Origin: Chromera velia
Taxonomy: Eukaryota > Sar > Chromeraceae
Length of the DNA stretch: 42,230 nucleotides
Reading direction: 5' to 3'
Assembly (NCBI GenBank): GCA_018398765.1
Contig: JAHBMJ010000338.1
Coordinates: 7,672-49,901, forward strand
Both the position numbers and the translations under genes were made by a program. Positions 1 through 10,252 of this stretch are shown here, in pieces (the first letter of the stretch is position 1; each line of letters begins with the position of its first letter). Under the pieces are notes generated by a model. It saw only the letters and a program-made list of their open reading frames with translations, made no database searches and was not told where the DNA came from.

Positions 1-219
1 GGGGGGCCGGGAGGGTTTCAGAATGGATACTCAGGCCAGGGGGGAGGTAGTCAGCGCTTTGGGTATCAACAGTCAGATCAGGGGGGAAGGGGCCCCGGCA
101 ATTTCCGTGGGGGGTTTGATGGGCCCAGGCGGGGCGGCGGTATGCGAAGGGGAGGGGGTGGTTTTGGGAGAGGGGGTGGGGGAGGCGGGTCTTTCATTCC
201 TGCCAGTGCTTTCTCGTAG
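1..219 (+). CDS. C-terminal end of an RGG-box (probably RNA-binding) protein, partial
   Basis: Frame 1 is open from the first base to TAG at 217-219 and codes 72 residues made almost only of Gly, Arg, Phe, Gln, Tyr and Ser. RGG and FG-like clusters (RGGGMRRGGGG, GGFGRGGGGGG) precede a short tail, SFIPASAFS. RGG/FG-rich ends of this kind are known from RNA-binding proteins such as DEAD-box helicases, hnRNPs, GAR1 and nucleolin, where they bind RNA and are arginine-methylated. No folded domain lies in the window, so the family cannot be named. The gene continues upstream of base 1. The frame has only one internal Met, so a search requiring a start codon would miss it. A second frame is open here by chance because the DNA is GGN-rich. 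Confidence 0.7.
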   Translation, partial: GGPGGFQNGYSGQGGGSQRFGYQQSDQGGRGPGNFRGGFDGPRRGGGMRRGGGGFGRGGGGGGSFIPASAFS

Positions 220-3200
220 AGCCAATTGAAGGAAGAAAGGGGGCATTGATTTTCCTCAAGTCTTTCTCCTCCTCTTTCTTTCTCTTTCTCTATCAATCAT
301 TTTGGGTGAAAGCCGGGTGGGAGAGGAAGTGAAGTTAAATTCATCGCCATGTATTGAATACAATTCATCTCTCGGTAATCTACCCTTTCCTCTTCCACCG
401 TCGTCACTTACGTACGTGTCATATGCCACCCATAAGGACAAGCAACTCTTCCAGAGCATCTAGGGTATATGAACAAGAAAATGAGAAAAGGCAGGTGCCC
501 TTTTCTTGCAAGAAAAAAAAGATTGTTGCAGAAGATGCTGACAACAGAGCAGAGTTATTTATCCCGAGAGAACGAGATCTCTTGGGAGAGAAACAATCGG
601 AAAGAAAGCATGCTGGAGATAAACGACTCGTTTAGAGTTGAGGACAAAAAAATGAAGGACGAAAGCAACAAGCGACTCATCGGACAACTCTTACCTCTTT
701 CCTGTCCTTCCGATGAAGGCCTCCACGAAGTTTTGAGGACCCCTCAACTAGTCGATTGATCCGTTCAAAAAGCAAAAGGGGTACTGATTGGAGGTCCTTG
801 ATTGCCTCTTTGCCATTTTTTCAAGGTTTCTGTCTCTATGTATCCCAAAACGGTTGTCGGGTTCCGTCACCACAAGGGAAAGAAGGGACAGAAATCAGTC
901 GGAGTGCAAAGAAAAAGGGCATTCATGCTAGAGAAGGGAACAAATGAACTGACTGCCGACATATGCACAGAGAGAGAGACAGCGGTGAGGGGGGGGGGAG
1001 ATGGCGTGTTCTCGCATCATCCCCTCCATCCTGATGTTTTCGTCTCTTCTCTTCGCTTCTTCTCTCGCTCCTGGTCTCGTTGGGGATTCCTCTAAAAGGA
1101 TTTTTGAAGGTGTGGACCGATGTGTGTCTTCTCAGCTCTGTGAGCTGTGGTTTCGTTTACTTTTCCCGTCTCAACTCGGCCTTCTCTTTCTTTTCCACCT
1201 CTGCTTTCTTGTCGGTGATCTCATTTGTCTCTCCTCTTCAAAGGTGGGACACAAAAAAGGGAAGGATTGTCTTTTTCATTTGCTGTTTGCGAAGGCGGCA
1301 GGGGAGGAAATGGGTCTAGATTGGACCCTGTCAGATCGGGAAAATTCCTCTCGTGTCTTTTTCTCCTTGCAGTTACGGGCACTTCTTATTTTCTTTTGAA
1401 TTGCTTTGTGTCCATCTCTTCCCTTCTCCCTCTCTCGTGTTTTCTCACACAAAACCTTTTTTGCATGAAGAACGAGACGAATCTTGAAAACAATGTGAGC
1501 TGCCCACCAGAGAAAAGGGCAGTGCGGTTGGTCGAAAGGACGAGAATGTTTGGTGTCGGAATTAAGAGCCCAAACGACAAAAGAGAAACGCGTCCATCGA
1601 TCAAAATGATAAAAGAGGTGAGGGCTTCATCAGAGCAAAAAACGGAATGTGTTCTGCATGGAAGAATCTTTGGATCTCAGTGAATTCTCTTCTTTCTGTC
1701 CTTCCTTATGATCCTTCCTCTTCTCGTTCCTTCCTCTTCTCATTCTCCCTCTCACTGTCTTTCCTAACCTAATGGTACCTCCCACACTTCTCTCCTTCCC
1801 TCTGCACCTCCTTCGCTCCTTCCTCCCTTCCTTCCCTCCTTTTCTCTCAACTCTCTTTCTGTGAGTGCACGAAAGAAGCAAAACACCCCAGCAGAGGTCG
1901 CAGAAGCCTCGAAGATTTGGATGGAGTGCCTGGAAGGGGTGGAAGGGGGGGGGACGTGCTGCACTGTTTTCGGGATATGCCGAACTGGGCAGCAGCGGTC
2001 GAACCGGAACAAACAAAGAAACAAATGCAGAAAAGTGCACTGGGGCACCTGGGGTCTTCTCATCCATCAAGCTTCTCTCCCTCATGAGGGTGGAATCAAA
2101 CTAGTAAGGAAGGGGACGGTCGTTTGTCTGGGGGGAAGAACCAAAATGGACAGAAAAGATATGAGGCAGGGGAAAGGAAATTTGGGGCAGTTCACATGGA
2201 AATAGCAGAAGAGGGAATAGTCAGCAGAACTACCGTCCTCCATTTGTACTGTCCTCTGTCTGGTTTTGGCAGCACAGCGCGTGAGAATCAATCTGGGGTC
2301 AATGTAAAAGCATCAAAGGGAGGTGGTAGGACAGACATGTGCGGAGTCGCAAGACTTGGAAAAAGACAGCAGCCTGGAAAGAAGGAAGGAAAGAAAGAAG
2401 GACAGAAGAGGGGGAGGACGGTGTTCTCCTTCGTGCAAAAAAATCAGTACAGTTGGGTTGTCTGACCAGGTCGGAAAAGACCAGAAAGATGAGTACAGAT
2501 TTGAGGACATTTACAGTAGATCCTTTTCCCTCCACCGTTTTGACACACATTCCATGATCCGTACATCTGTCACATTCGTTGTCGAGACTTTTTTCTCCAT
2601 TCATGTGGAGATCTGCATGATAAAGTGACTCATTATGACTTAATTCGTGTCGGATTCGCGTCCTTAATCATGTACTATTCCAAACAAGAAGCTTGCAGGC
2701 TGGCGGATCGATGGGATTCGTTGCGCTGTTCTGACTTGACTCATCGATTCGCCGTTTGTTTGTTCGTTTGGGTGACTTGGTCTGCCAGGAACAGCCGTTT
2801 GTCCGTCATACTCAGTACAGAGAAGCAAAGAATTTGCGTATGTGTACAAGAGCAAGGGCTCCTACAGATTGTTCATTCGGTTGGTTGGCGGGGCGAAGAA
2901 AAGAAAATTGTCTGAAGACCATTCACACTCCGAGCCGAGGTGGCTGATTGCCTTACAAGTCAATATGTCATGTCAGTTTTTCCCTTTTTTGTGTTTTACT
3001 TTTTCCAGAAGGGTTGCCTGAAGGCGATATCACACAAAGGCAAACCGGTCACGCCGTCCGGTGGGGACCAATCGCATCTGTCTCCATTCATTTCTTTAAT
3101 TTTCAGCTGCAGGGCGGTATTTTTTGTGAATCGGTTTTGTGCTTTTGCTGTCAATTGTCTCTTTTGCACATATCGAAATCTGCCTCTCTATTCTGCTTCA

Positions 3201-4300
3201 AGTTCGCATGACTTCAAGAAGAGATGATGGGAAAAGACTTTCCGTTCTTCCAAATCACAGACTCCTTGAAAACTGACCGCGCAGTACCCAGAGAGGAGAA
3301 AAGCAATGCAGAACTGAGCTTGTGTCAGGCAAGCCAGGGGAAGAGAGTTTTTGAAAGGGGGCAGAAAGCAAATATGCATGGAAGAAAGGGGGGAATACTA
3401 CTGAAGACTCTCTTCGTGTTCACAAGAAAATGCTGTGACCCCCCAAAGGCATGCAATCTCACAAGCAGGCACCATTTTTGCTCACAAACTGGCAGCTTGG
3501 GTGATTCCGGAACTGATCCTCCGGATCGATTTGATAGGACGGGCGGGAGAAGGACCAGCGAAATTAATCGAAATATGTGGAAAGTGCCTTTTTGGTCGTT
3601 GCAGAGGGTCTCAAAAGAAGAAAAGAGAAAAGAAATGAAAAGAGTAATCCAGAGAACCTTTGCCTCTTTCCCCTTTTGTCTCTCTTCCCACTGAATTTTA
3701 GAGAGACAAGATCATGCACCTAGCCTTCATTGACGAGTCTTTGTTCTTTCGCGCTTGTTGCTGGTACCTTTGCCGGTGCGAGCCATTTGTCCTATCTTCT
3801 CCTTTTACCTTCGTTTTTCTCGTCCCTTTCTCTCTTCCTGTATTTCCTCTCTCTACGTTTGTTCGATCACAGCTTCCTCTTCCTGCAGCTCCAACTGCAC
3901 AAGGGACGGGGGGTCTCATATGCACGTATAGAATGTTGGACGCAGAACCTCAGCAATATGCACGAGGCATGCCTTCGAAGAAAACCGGTCTGGAGAGCGC
4001 ACACACAGCTGTGTGTGTGTGCATGTGTGTCGTGGGAGAAGGAAGACTCGGGAATCATCGTTTGTGACTTCACCTCTAGGCCCACCTCTGGGTCCTGTTA
4101 AGGTTCAGGAAATTGGGGTTTGAGCAGAAAAAGAGAGAGCAAGGTCGATTCGACCAATGGAGATCAAGAAAAATTCAAGTACGCCAAAGTGAGAGGGTGT
4201 CAGAAGGTAGGTCAGAAGCATTCTAAGAACACCGCAGGATCAAAACCCCTGACCGATCGCCCCAGGGAAGCCCAAGCGGCGGTTTTCTTTCCTGTTTTCT
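220..4300. other. Gene-poor stretch with strand-biased purine/pyrimidine blocks
   Basis: I found no coding region here on either strand that I can support. Open frames reach at most about 156 codons, overlap in several frames, show no recognisable motif and follow base composition. Blocks rich in C+T (about 1680-1860 and 3780-3870) alternate with blocks rich in G+A (about 480-660 and 2340-2440). The start of the stretch is presumably the 3' UTR of the RGG-box gene. Short exons of an unrecognised gene cannot be excluded. Confidence 0.5.
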
Positions 4301-5920
4301 GAACAAATCAACAACAAAGAGAACGCTATGCTGCCCGTGCACATGCGCACAAAACGCTCTAAGACTCTCACGCATTTACAGTACTCGCAAGGCAGTGACA
4401 CAATCGTGGAGCTGTCAGTGGCTGATTTGACGAGGAGAGCGAATTCAAAAGGTGGGCATAAAAAGTTTTTGACAATGACTCGGATTCAATGACGGTTTGA
4501 TGCGACAGTGGTAAAGCTGTCAGCTTGCGTAATAACGGTACGTGTTCATCATATTTTTATAAAGTTTCAAAAATAATTTAAATCTATAGTTCCCCACAAT
4601 AACGGACCGTTACGGACGTCAAATTTAGTATTAAATACGTTTAAATTTATTAGTAGTATAATGATAAATGTTTTTTTTTTTGTTTTTTACTAAATTTTTC
4701 TTTTAAAATTGTAAACTTTATAATTTTTTTATTGTTTTTATAGTTTAATTTATCTTATAATAGAAATATAAGTGAATTAACTTGATTTTTTTTCATATCG
4801 CGGCAAAGTTGGGGAAAGCGGCGCCGACATACGTGCGGCGTGAAAAAGTGGGCCGCAGGCTGCTGACCTCAGTGCGCCAGACCTTTTCTGAAGCTAGCAG
4901 CCCGCGGCTCCACAAGAACAACAACGTCACTGAGTCTCCACAACAACAATGTCCAAGTGGGCCAACAGTGCAATGGGGCTTCACTCCGGCACAAACAAAA
5001 GGTCTCTTGTCTTGATAGAACAGATTGGTTTGACTTTTACTTATATCATTTCTAGAAATATAGGCTGCCATGTAAATTTTGTAAGTTTCATACCGTTTTT
5101 TTACTATTTAAAACCGTTAAAAAATGGCCTCAAAATCAAAAAATTTGTATGACAGCCTATATTTCTAGAAATGATATAAAAAATCTGTTCGATAGTTATT
5201 TTTCTATCGTTATAACATCTTTTTACACAAAGTTTCAGCTTCTAACTCCTTACTAATTATAAAAACGAGTTTTTTGCGGAAATGCGCCGCTTTAGGGGGG
5301 CAAAAAGCACCCCACTCGCGCCCAGTATACGTAAAAATGCTAGGCATTTTTTATTTTTACTAAGCCCTAGCATGATTTTAAAAATACTAAGCACCTACAG
5401 TGTAATATGCCCTAACTGCCCAAACGTTTCCTTAATAAATTCTATTTAAATGCTAGTGCAATTTTAGTATTTACCTAACAGTTTATCTGTTCGAACAGGG
5501 CAAACCGTGAAGGGCATAGCAACGACCCCAATTTTTTGCAGGAAACTATGAGACAAGAGATTGTAGCCGTCTCCTTTTTTTCAATCTTTCTTTCTTTCTA
5601 AATCATTTGTTTTTTCTTTTTTTTCTTCTTTTTCGATCATTTTCGATAATCGTTTTATATGGATGAAATATTTCATTTGAGTCAGAGTGATTCACATACC
5701 CGATCGATTGATTGATATATAAACAAACAAACCAGAGTTTTTATGAGTGTTTGATTGTTTATTAAACAGGCAAATCGATACCCAGATTTGGTTGACGAAG
5801 CATAAACAGTTGTGGCACACCTTTTGCACTGCGTTTGCGGTGTATCAGGTTTCAAATTGGTGTGCAGGCCCTTGAGGGAGGGTCTGAAATAATATCCCAG
5901 GCCCTGTCTGAAACAATAGC
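4301..5920. other. AT-rich non-coding stretch with a GC-rich island
   Basis: 4530-4790 and 5020-5700 are AT-rich with long T runs. A GC-rich island lies between them at about 4800-5010. Both strands of the island are open for 77-92 codons, but neither translation is recognisable. The clearest structure is the inverted repeat at 5041-5179, listed separately. No gene is supported. Confidence 0.5.
5041..5179. repeat. Inverted repeat with perfect 27-bp arms
   Basis: Bases 5041-5067 are the exact reverse complement of 5153-5179, with an 85-bp spacer. The arms include the 12-bp core TTTCTAGAAATA. Weaker complementarity extends outward: AGAACAGATT near 5017 pairs with AATCTGTTC near 5182. It also extends inward, where an ATGTAAATTTTG-like segment pairs with CAAAAAATTTGTATG imperfectly. 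The piece could be a small fold-back element (MITE) or a hairpin-forming transcript. No target-site duplication was identified. Confidence 0.7.
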
Positions 5921-6300
5921 CCGTTCTTGCTAGGGGGTAGCACTAGGATGAATATTATAAGTACCCCTAGTTGGGCGGGCTTTCTAACCTAGTTTCTAAC
6001 TAGTTAGGATGATAGTTTAGACTTATGCTATATAAAAGTTATAGATATAGAACATACTGGAGATTTGATTTCTATAGTGGCGGGCCATTCATGCTTTCTA
6101 GTTCATGAGAAATTCTTGTTCAAAGGTAGTGTTGCTACGATCTGGTGGGGCTTTTCATGGCGGGGATGGACTGTGATAAACCTTTACCTCCCGTCAGTAT
6201 GCCTGCCCCGCCACGTCCCGCCAGACACAGTCAATCCCTGCCAAGAAAAATGAACACTTACCTGAGGCTCTCAGTGATCTACACCAAAGACAAGTCAAGC

Positions 6301-6582
6301 TCATCCCCCCGTGTCTGTTGCTTCTTCATGTTCCATGCCATTCCATTTCTTCAAACAACGCGCCAATTTGAAGGCAGAAACACTAAGAGTAGAACCAGAT
6401 CGATAGACTTCATGCAGCCAATAAAAGACCGCATCAAGACGGACAAAATCTGTGCGCGTGATCACTGAATTCTGCTGATATCGAATGTTTAACTCCACTT
6501 TCTTCTCGTCTTCTGTCTGGAGCTCTTCAATCTTGGGGATAGAATGATGAGTAAGAAAAGGGTCAAAAGTAGAGACAAACAA
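6301..6582 (-). CDS. Unrecognised ORF inside the 1.4-kb transposon (minus strand)
   Basis: The open frame codes up to 93 residues with balanced charge and ends at TGA (6301-6303). The stretch after residue 16 (PKIEELQTEDEKKVELNIR onward) reads like a real protein, while the opposite strand gives a typical low-charge shadow. A pyrimidine-rich run ending in CCCCAAG sits just upstream of the IEELQ segment on this strand and could be a splice acceptor, in which case the first 17 residues are intronic. I recognise no family. It may be an exon of a transposon-borne or captured gene. Confidence 0.35.
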   Translation of the reverse strand: MFVSTFDPFLTHHSIPKIEELQTEDEKKVELNIRYQQNSVITRTDFVRLDAVFYWLHEVYRSGSTLSVSAFKLARCLKKWNGMEHEEATDTGG

Positions 6583-6604
6583 CTACCAACTTTTGTTTTC
6601 TTAG

Positions 6605-6952
6605 GTGAACGCAATCTGGTCACGACCGCAAGATTCTGGTTTCTTTCTATCTTTCACAATGTCTAAAACTTGGTGGACATACGGTCTTCCCAATGGGTTT
6701 CCGATGCCCGTCCCCCATCTGGCGGCAGACAGTATTGTTGCTTCAGATATCCCAATTCTATGGAAAGATGCCGACGTGCTGATAGTCACAGAGAATAGAA
6801 CCATCAGAGCGGAAGGATACGAATGGATCATGGGTCCTTCGGTTACAAGGGACAGGTTTCTTGTGAAAAGAATTGAATTGAAGAAGTATTTTTCGTTTGA
6901 AGGAAAGTATGCTAACCAGTGGATATGGGTAGAGAGGATAGTCACTGCATAA
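6605..6952 (+). CDS. Unrecognised ORF or terminal exon inside the 1.4-kb transposon (plus strand)
   Basis: 115 codons are open to TAA (6950-6952). There is no ATG at the left edge. The frame instead begins right after TTTTGTTTTCTTAG, a good splice acceptor, so this may be a last exon. The first in-frame ATG begins the residues MSKTWWTYGLPNG and would give 97 residues. The protein is rich in Trp, Lys and Glu and ends YANQWIWVERIVTA. The opposite strand is open too, but its translation is rich in Ser, Leu, Ile and Phe and low in charge, as expected for a shadow. No family is recognised. It diverges from the ORF at 6301-6582. Confidence 0.4.
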   Translation: MNAIWSRPQDSGFFLSFTMSKTWWTYGLPNGFPMPVPHLAADSIVASDIPILWKDADVLIVTENRTIRAEGYEWIMGPSVTRDRFLVKRIELKKYFSFEGKYANQWIWVERIVTA

Positions 6953-7365
6953 ACAAACTGCAGGGAGGTGTGTTGGAGGTTGGCGGGAGGTGGGAGGGGG
7001 CTGGCGGGGGGCTGGCGGGTGGCTAGCGGGAGGCAGACGGAAGAAAAGGAGACTGGAAGTCTGTCTTCTGGCGGGGGTTTGCTTTGTTGGCGGGGGGGTC
7101 TGACCTTAGAGAAACGATCAGGCCCCGCCAGGTCAAGCTGCCCGCCACCCCGCTAAATCGTGGCGACATGACTTTGAACCAATTTTTTGAAGTGAAAATA
7201 TAACCCGCCATTAGTTCTGTTAGCTCCAATCAGCACTTTAGAATATAGAAAAAAAGATTAGTATATAAATAAAGTGCCCGCCATGTCTAGATTTTTTATT
7301 AGAGAAAGTATAAACTTAGGGTCACCTTTATACAGTAATATAGTGCTACCCCCTAGCCGTTCTCG

Positions 7366-8190
7366 TTGTAGCAAATGTGAACATAGAAGTTCGTTACTTA
7401 ACTCGCGAGAGAAGATCGTGCAGTATAATTGACAGAGAACGACTAATCTGAAAGTGTAATAAGTCGTGTCACTTCAACTTAGACGCAAGAGCCACACAGT
7501 GGTCTTCAAACGGCGCTAAGCATCACAAAGCAAGCACTCAAGCAATCCTAGTCTCTGCTTCTGATATTCGTGACTGATCTTCTAGTGCAGGTCGTAGAAA
7601 TCATCAGCTCTCTGCAACACATTCAGAGAACACTTTCTTCCGTCTCCAATGTTTCGATCTGTCTCCAGGGATGTCATTGAAGAGACAAACTTGCAAGAGT
7701 GCAGCTCCGGAATGAACCCTCAAGAGACGGGCAAGCCAAGTAGCTAGCAAGTCTAGCCAAGTAGCGTTTCCTTTCGCAAGTCAAGCAGAAGAGGCAAGCG
7801 CTGGTCGAGATTGCAGTGGCTCCAAACGCTAAGCCTTCAATGAGAACGAAGGAGAGGCAGATGACACTATCATAACAGAAACGAAAATGGTTACGTTCTT
7901 CCGGGTGCCTTCCCCTCTTCGTGTCCTTCCAGTGACCTATCAGCCACAGCTTGCCCATGGTATCCATATTGTCCGAGGCCCTTCCACCAGGCTCCTAACA
8001 AGGCCAGAGGCTTTGGAAGCAACGCCACAGCAGATACTCAGTTGCGAGTGCTTTCCACTAGACTGTCCCACTATGTAAATGAACCACCTTCATGTCTCTC
8101 CTCCCCCCAACTGCAATGTCACCTCCTTTCCTGTACACAGTGAGGTCTTACACAACATTGTATACCAACATAACCAGTTTAGGTCAACCT
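7366..8190. other. Stretch without a confirmed gene
   Basis: The only weak coding hint is a plus-strand frame at 7887-8078 (63 codons) that resumes after one TAA for about 40 codons, up to about 8197. Its translation ends CECFPLDCPTM and then continues as MNHLHVSPPPNCN. It could be an upstream exon of the MYND pseudogene at 8291-9079, but nothing in it is recognisable. Confidence 0.3.
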
Positions 8191-8195
8191 ATAAG

Positions 8196-8300
8196 TGATG
8201 ATGATGATGATGCATGAGGTTAAAGCCGGTGAGCCATATAGGCTCTGGCCAATCTAGTATTTCCTGCATAGATTCAAACCCTCGACCTAGGCCCCACTGG
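8196..8300 (-). repeat. Possible tRNA-derived SINE fragment with (ATC)n tail
   Basis: On the minus strand, AGGTCGAGGGTTTGAATC (around 8271-8288) closely resembles the T-arm and B-box of a tRNA gene (consensus GGTTCGAATC, one change). About 60 bp later the sequence ends in ATC repeats (plus-strand TGATGATGATGATGATG at 8196-8212). A tRNA-like Pol III promoter followed by a short body and a simple-repeat 3' tail is the layout of tRNA-SINEs. A small hairpin, GAGCC-ATATA-GGCTC, lies at 8231-8245. No clear A-box is visible, so this would be a 5'-truncated copy. It abuts the left edge of the MYND pseudogene frame. Confidence 0.35.
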
Positions 8301-9079
8301 GGCATTTGCATGGAAGTGCAGAACAAGACAGTCACCCTACTGTGACAGTTCCAACTGCAGGGAGCCATCCAGTCCCCACATCTCCAGATGAAGACTCTGT
8401 CTTTCCGCTTATAAACGAGACTGTCCCCGTCTCTACACCCGCAGACCGCGACTTGATCGTTCCATGCGCAGCCGTCCCAAGCCTCACGTCTTCTAGCACC
8501 TCTTCTTTGACAGCGGAACCGACCTTTGCATCTCGTAACACTTCTACAGTGCTGGCTACCCTGCAATGTTGGCAATGCGAAGACAACAGTATGGGAAAGA
8601 GGTACAGCTAGTGCAAAGTTGCAACTTATTGCAGTGTTGCATGTCAGAAGGTTCACTGGAAGACTCACAGAGCGAAATGCAACAAAGAGTGGGCGGGAGA
8701 ACTTCAAGCTATGAGGGGTATAAAGAAGGAGATAGATAGTACAGAAGCGCTGTACTTCTTGAAAAGAGTCAAGATAGCAACTGAAGCAAGAAAGTAGGAG
8801 CTTGTTAACGAGCAAATGGTGAACTTTATGCTTAGTTGTCTCTGCATCGATGGGCCTATCAAGAGGATTGGCCAAGACAGCGATCGAATGAATGCACAGA
8901 GGGACGTTTGATTTGCTTATCTGATCAAAGGGGCACTAGACGCACTCGCAATGCTCCCTAACCAGATGGTGGAGAATGCATTGGATAAAGACCCCAAAGA
9001 AAGTCTCTGAGATGATTTGCTTCGTCTGTTCTACCACATTGCCGAACAAGACTTCATGCCGGAAAGGGTGAAAGCATAA
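8291..9079 (+). pseudogene. MYND-type zinc finger protein, pseudogene with four in-frame stops
   Basis: One frame can be read from 8291 to TAA at 9077-9079, interrupted by TAG (8609-8611), TAG (8795-8797), TGA (8909-8911) and TGA (9008-9010), with no frameshift. The first 100 residues are Ser/Thr/Pro-rich. Then comes a MYND finger: CWQC, a third pair read as Y-S-stop-C, then YCSVACQKVHWKTHRAKC. MYND fingers bind two zinc ions and mediate protein-protein contacts. The first ligand of the second pair is Tyr instead of Cys. A helical, charged C-terminal part follows (LKGALDAL-like, then FYHIAEQDFMPERVKA). Every stop is one C-to-T step from Gln or Arg, and the Tyr is one G-to-A step from Cys. A variant genetic code is unlikely because both TAG and TGA occur here, while the intact gene at 20731 has clean frames. 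The 5' end is not defined. Confidence 0.65.
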
Positions 9080-10250
9080 GGAACGCGCCTTTACTGGAGA
9101 TATGCAGTATGAAGGAAGGGTGTGGTTGCGTATAGGTAAAACGGGCCAAAGTTTTTATGTCACAGTTACTCTGCTTGCTTCTCAGACGGTTTGTTCATCA
9201 ATCGATGGTGAATTTCTTTCTCTTCTCATTCAGTCTCAATCTTTCTTTCTTTTCTTTTTTCTTAGACTTAGAGTGTGAAACCTGTCTTTTTTATCACTCC
9301 CTCTATCACTTCACCCCCTTTAGTTAGACAGAATGATAAGAAGGAACCCATAAGAAGAGAGAGGGTTTTCCATTCCCCTCTGTGTGTCTCAGGAAAGAAC
9401 GTTCTTGGTAACTCTGAAAAGTATGAAAGAAAAGAGAAGTGAACTCTCGACTTCCCTTTCCTTTTTCTTCTCTGTTTGAAAGTTTCTTTTCTGTAACTCC
9501 CTCTGTCATCTCATGCACCCTTTTTGAGTCGGACAGAACAATAAGAAGCAACCCACTGGCATAAGAAGAAAGAGGGTTTTCCATTCCCCTCTGTGTGTCT
9601 CGGGAAAAGAACGTTCTTGGTTACTCAGAAAAATGTGAAAGAAAACAGAAGAGTCCTTCTCTCTTTTTCTCACTTAGTCTCAATTCTTTGTTCTTTTTGT
9701 TTCTCGCTAAGTCTGGTTGAAGTTTCCTTTCTTGTCACTCTCCTTGTCACTTCATCTTTAATTCTGAGTCAGACAGAACGATAAAAAGCAACTCATAAGA
9801 AGAGAGAAGGCTTTACCGTTCTACTTTGTACGTCTCAGAAAAAGAAACGTTCTTGGTTACTCTGAAAAGTATGAAATAAAGTAGGAAATAAACGTGTTCT
9901 CTCTCTCACCTGGTCTTAATCTCTTCTCTCCATTCTTTCTCTCCCCTTCTCTCTTACGTTTCAGCATTAAAAGTCATTTCACTTTTGGAAGCCTTTTCCC
10001 CCTCTGCCAGATGACCTCAGATTAGAACCAAAAAGTTATTCAGATAAAGAAAAAATCATTCCGCGTGTGTTTTTTTCTTCAATTGTAAACCGTTTGCGGC
10101 ATAGGCTAGACTTGTGCGGGCCGGCCAAGGAGGTTTGATGCATCTAGGCGTTTTCCTTGGAAGCTGCACGTCAGACATTCAGCATTGGGGTGGGAGGCCT
10201 AGCGGGAGGCCAATCCTCCAGACATAAATCCTAATCCTAAACATCTTGAC
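9080..10250. other. Non-coding stretch dominated by a tandem repeat
   Basis: No gene is supported. Most of the stretch is the tandem repeat at 9280-9910. The rest is T-rich and C+T-rich sequence. Confidence 0.6.
9280..9910. repeat. Imperfect tandem repeat, three units of about 212-235 bp
   Basis: Each unit has the same order: TCACTCCCTC-type stretch, ACAGAAYRATAAGAAG, AGAGGGTTTTCCATTCC, GTGTGTCTC, AAGAACGTTCTTGG, then ACTCTGAAAAGTATGAAA. Equivalent points are at about 9360, 9572 and 9805. Two units hold the perfect 12-bp palindrome AAGAACGTTCTT (9395-9406 and 9607-9618). The third has an extra A in it. The palindrome contains an nGAAnnTTCn unit like a heat-shock element, though one unit alone is not a full site. 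Confidence 0.65.
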
Positions 10251-10252
10251 AT

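Larger units (their letters stand above)
5930..7356. mobile_element. DNA transposon with 16-bp TIRs and 9-bp target duplication (Mutator-like by size)
   Basis: The left end CTAGGGGGTAGCACTA (5930-5945) is repeated as a perfect inverted copy at 7341-7356. The flanks are near-identical direct repeats, CCGTTCTTG (5921-5929) and CCGTTCTCG (7357-7365), eight of nine matching. A 9-bp target duplication is typical of Mutator-like elements, but the 16-bp TIR is short for them, so the superfamily is uncertain. The interior has many GGCGGG/CCCGCC motifs (6170-6235, 6975-7150) and two protein-like ORFs pointing away from each other. At 1.43 kb it is too short for a full transposase gene and is probably non-autonomous or a carrier of other sequence. 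Confidence 0.65.

Noticed and set aside
1001-3694. ORFs of 130-156 codons in the left part of the window
   Set aside because: Composition-driven, overlapping in several frames and without motifs or convincing splice sites. I could not justify any as a gene.
5869-5896. A further copy of the element X 3' part (GGCCCTTGAGGGAGGGTCTGAA)
   Set aside because: Only about 28 bp resembles 17280-17307, and the similarity stops before the tail, so it may be chance.
5941-7345. CACTA-type transposon, because the inverted ends contain CACTA and TAGTG
   Set aside because: The inverted repeat extends 11 bp further out and the 3-bp flanks of the CACTA reading are not direct repeats. The 9-bp near-perfect duplication fits the outer border instead.
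8189-8875. 228-codon minus-strand ORF ending in a poly-His run
   Set aside because: It is antisense to the recognisable MYND frame, its His run comes from the ATC microsatellite, and it shows no domain.
8609-9010. A variant genetic code reading TAG and TGA as amino acids
   Set aside because: Both TAG and TGA would need reassignment, while the intact coiled-coil and protease genes have clean frames ending in ordinary stops. A mutated zinc ligand also points to a pseudogene.
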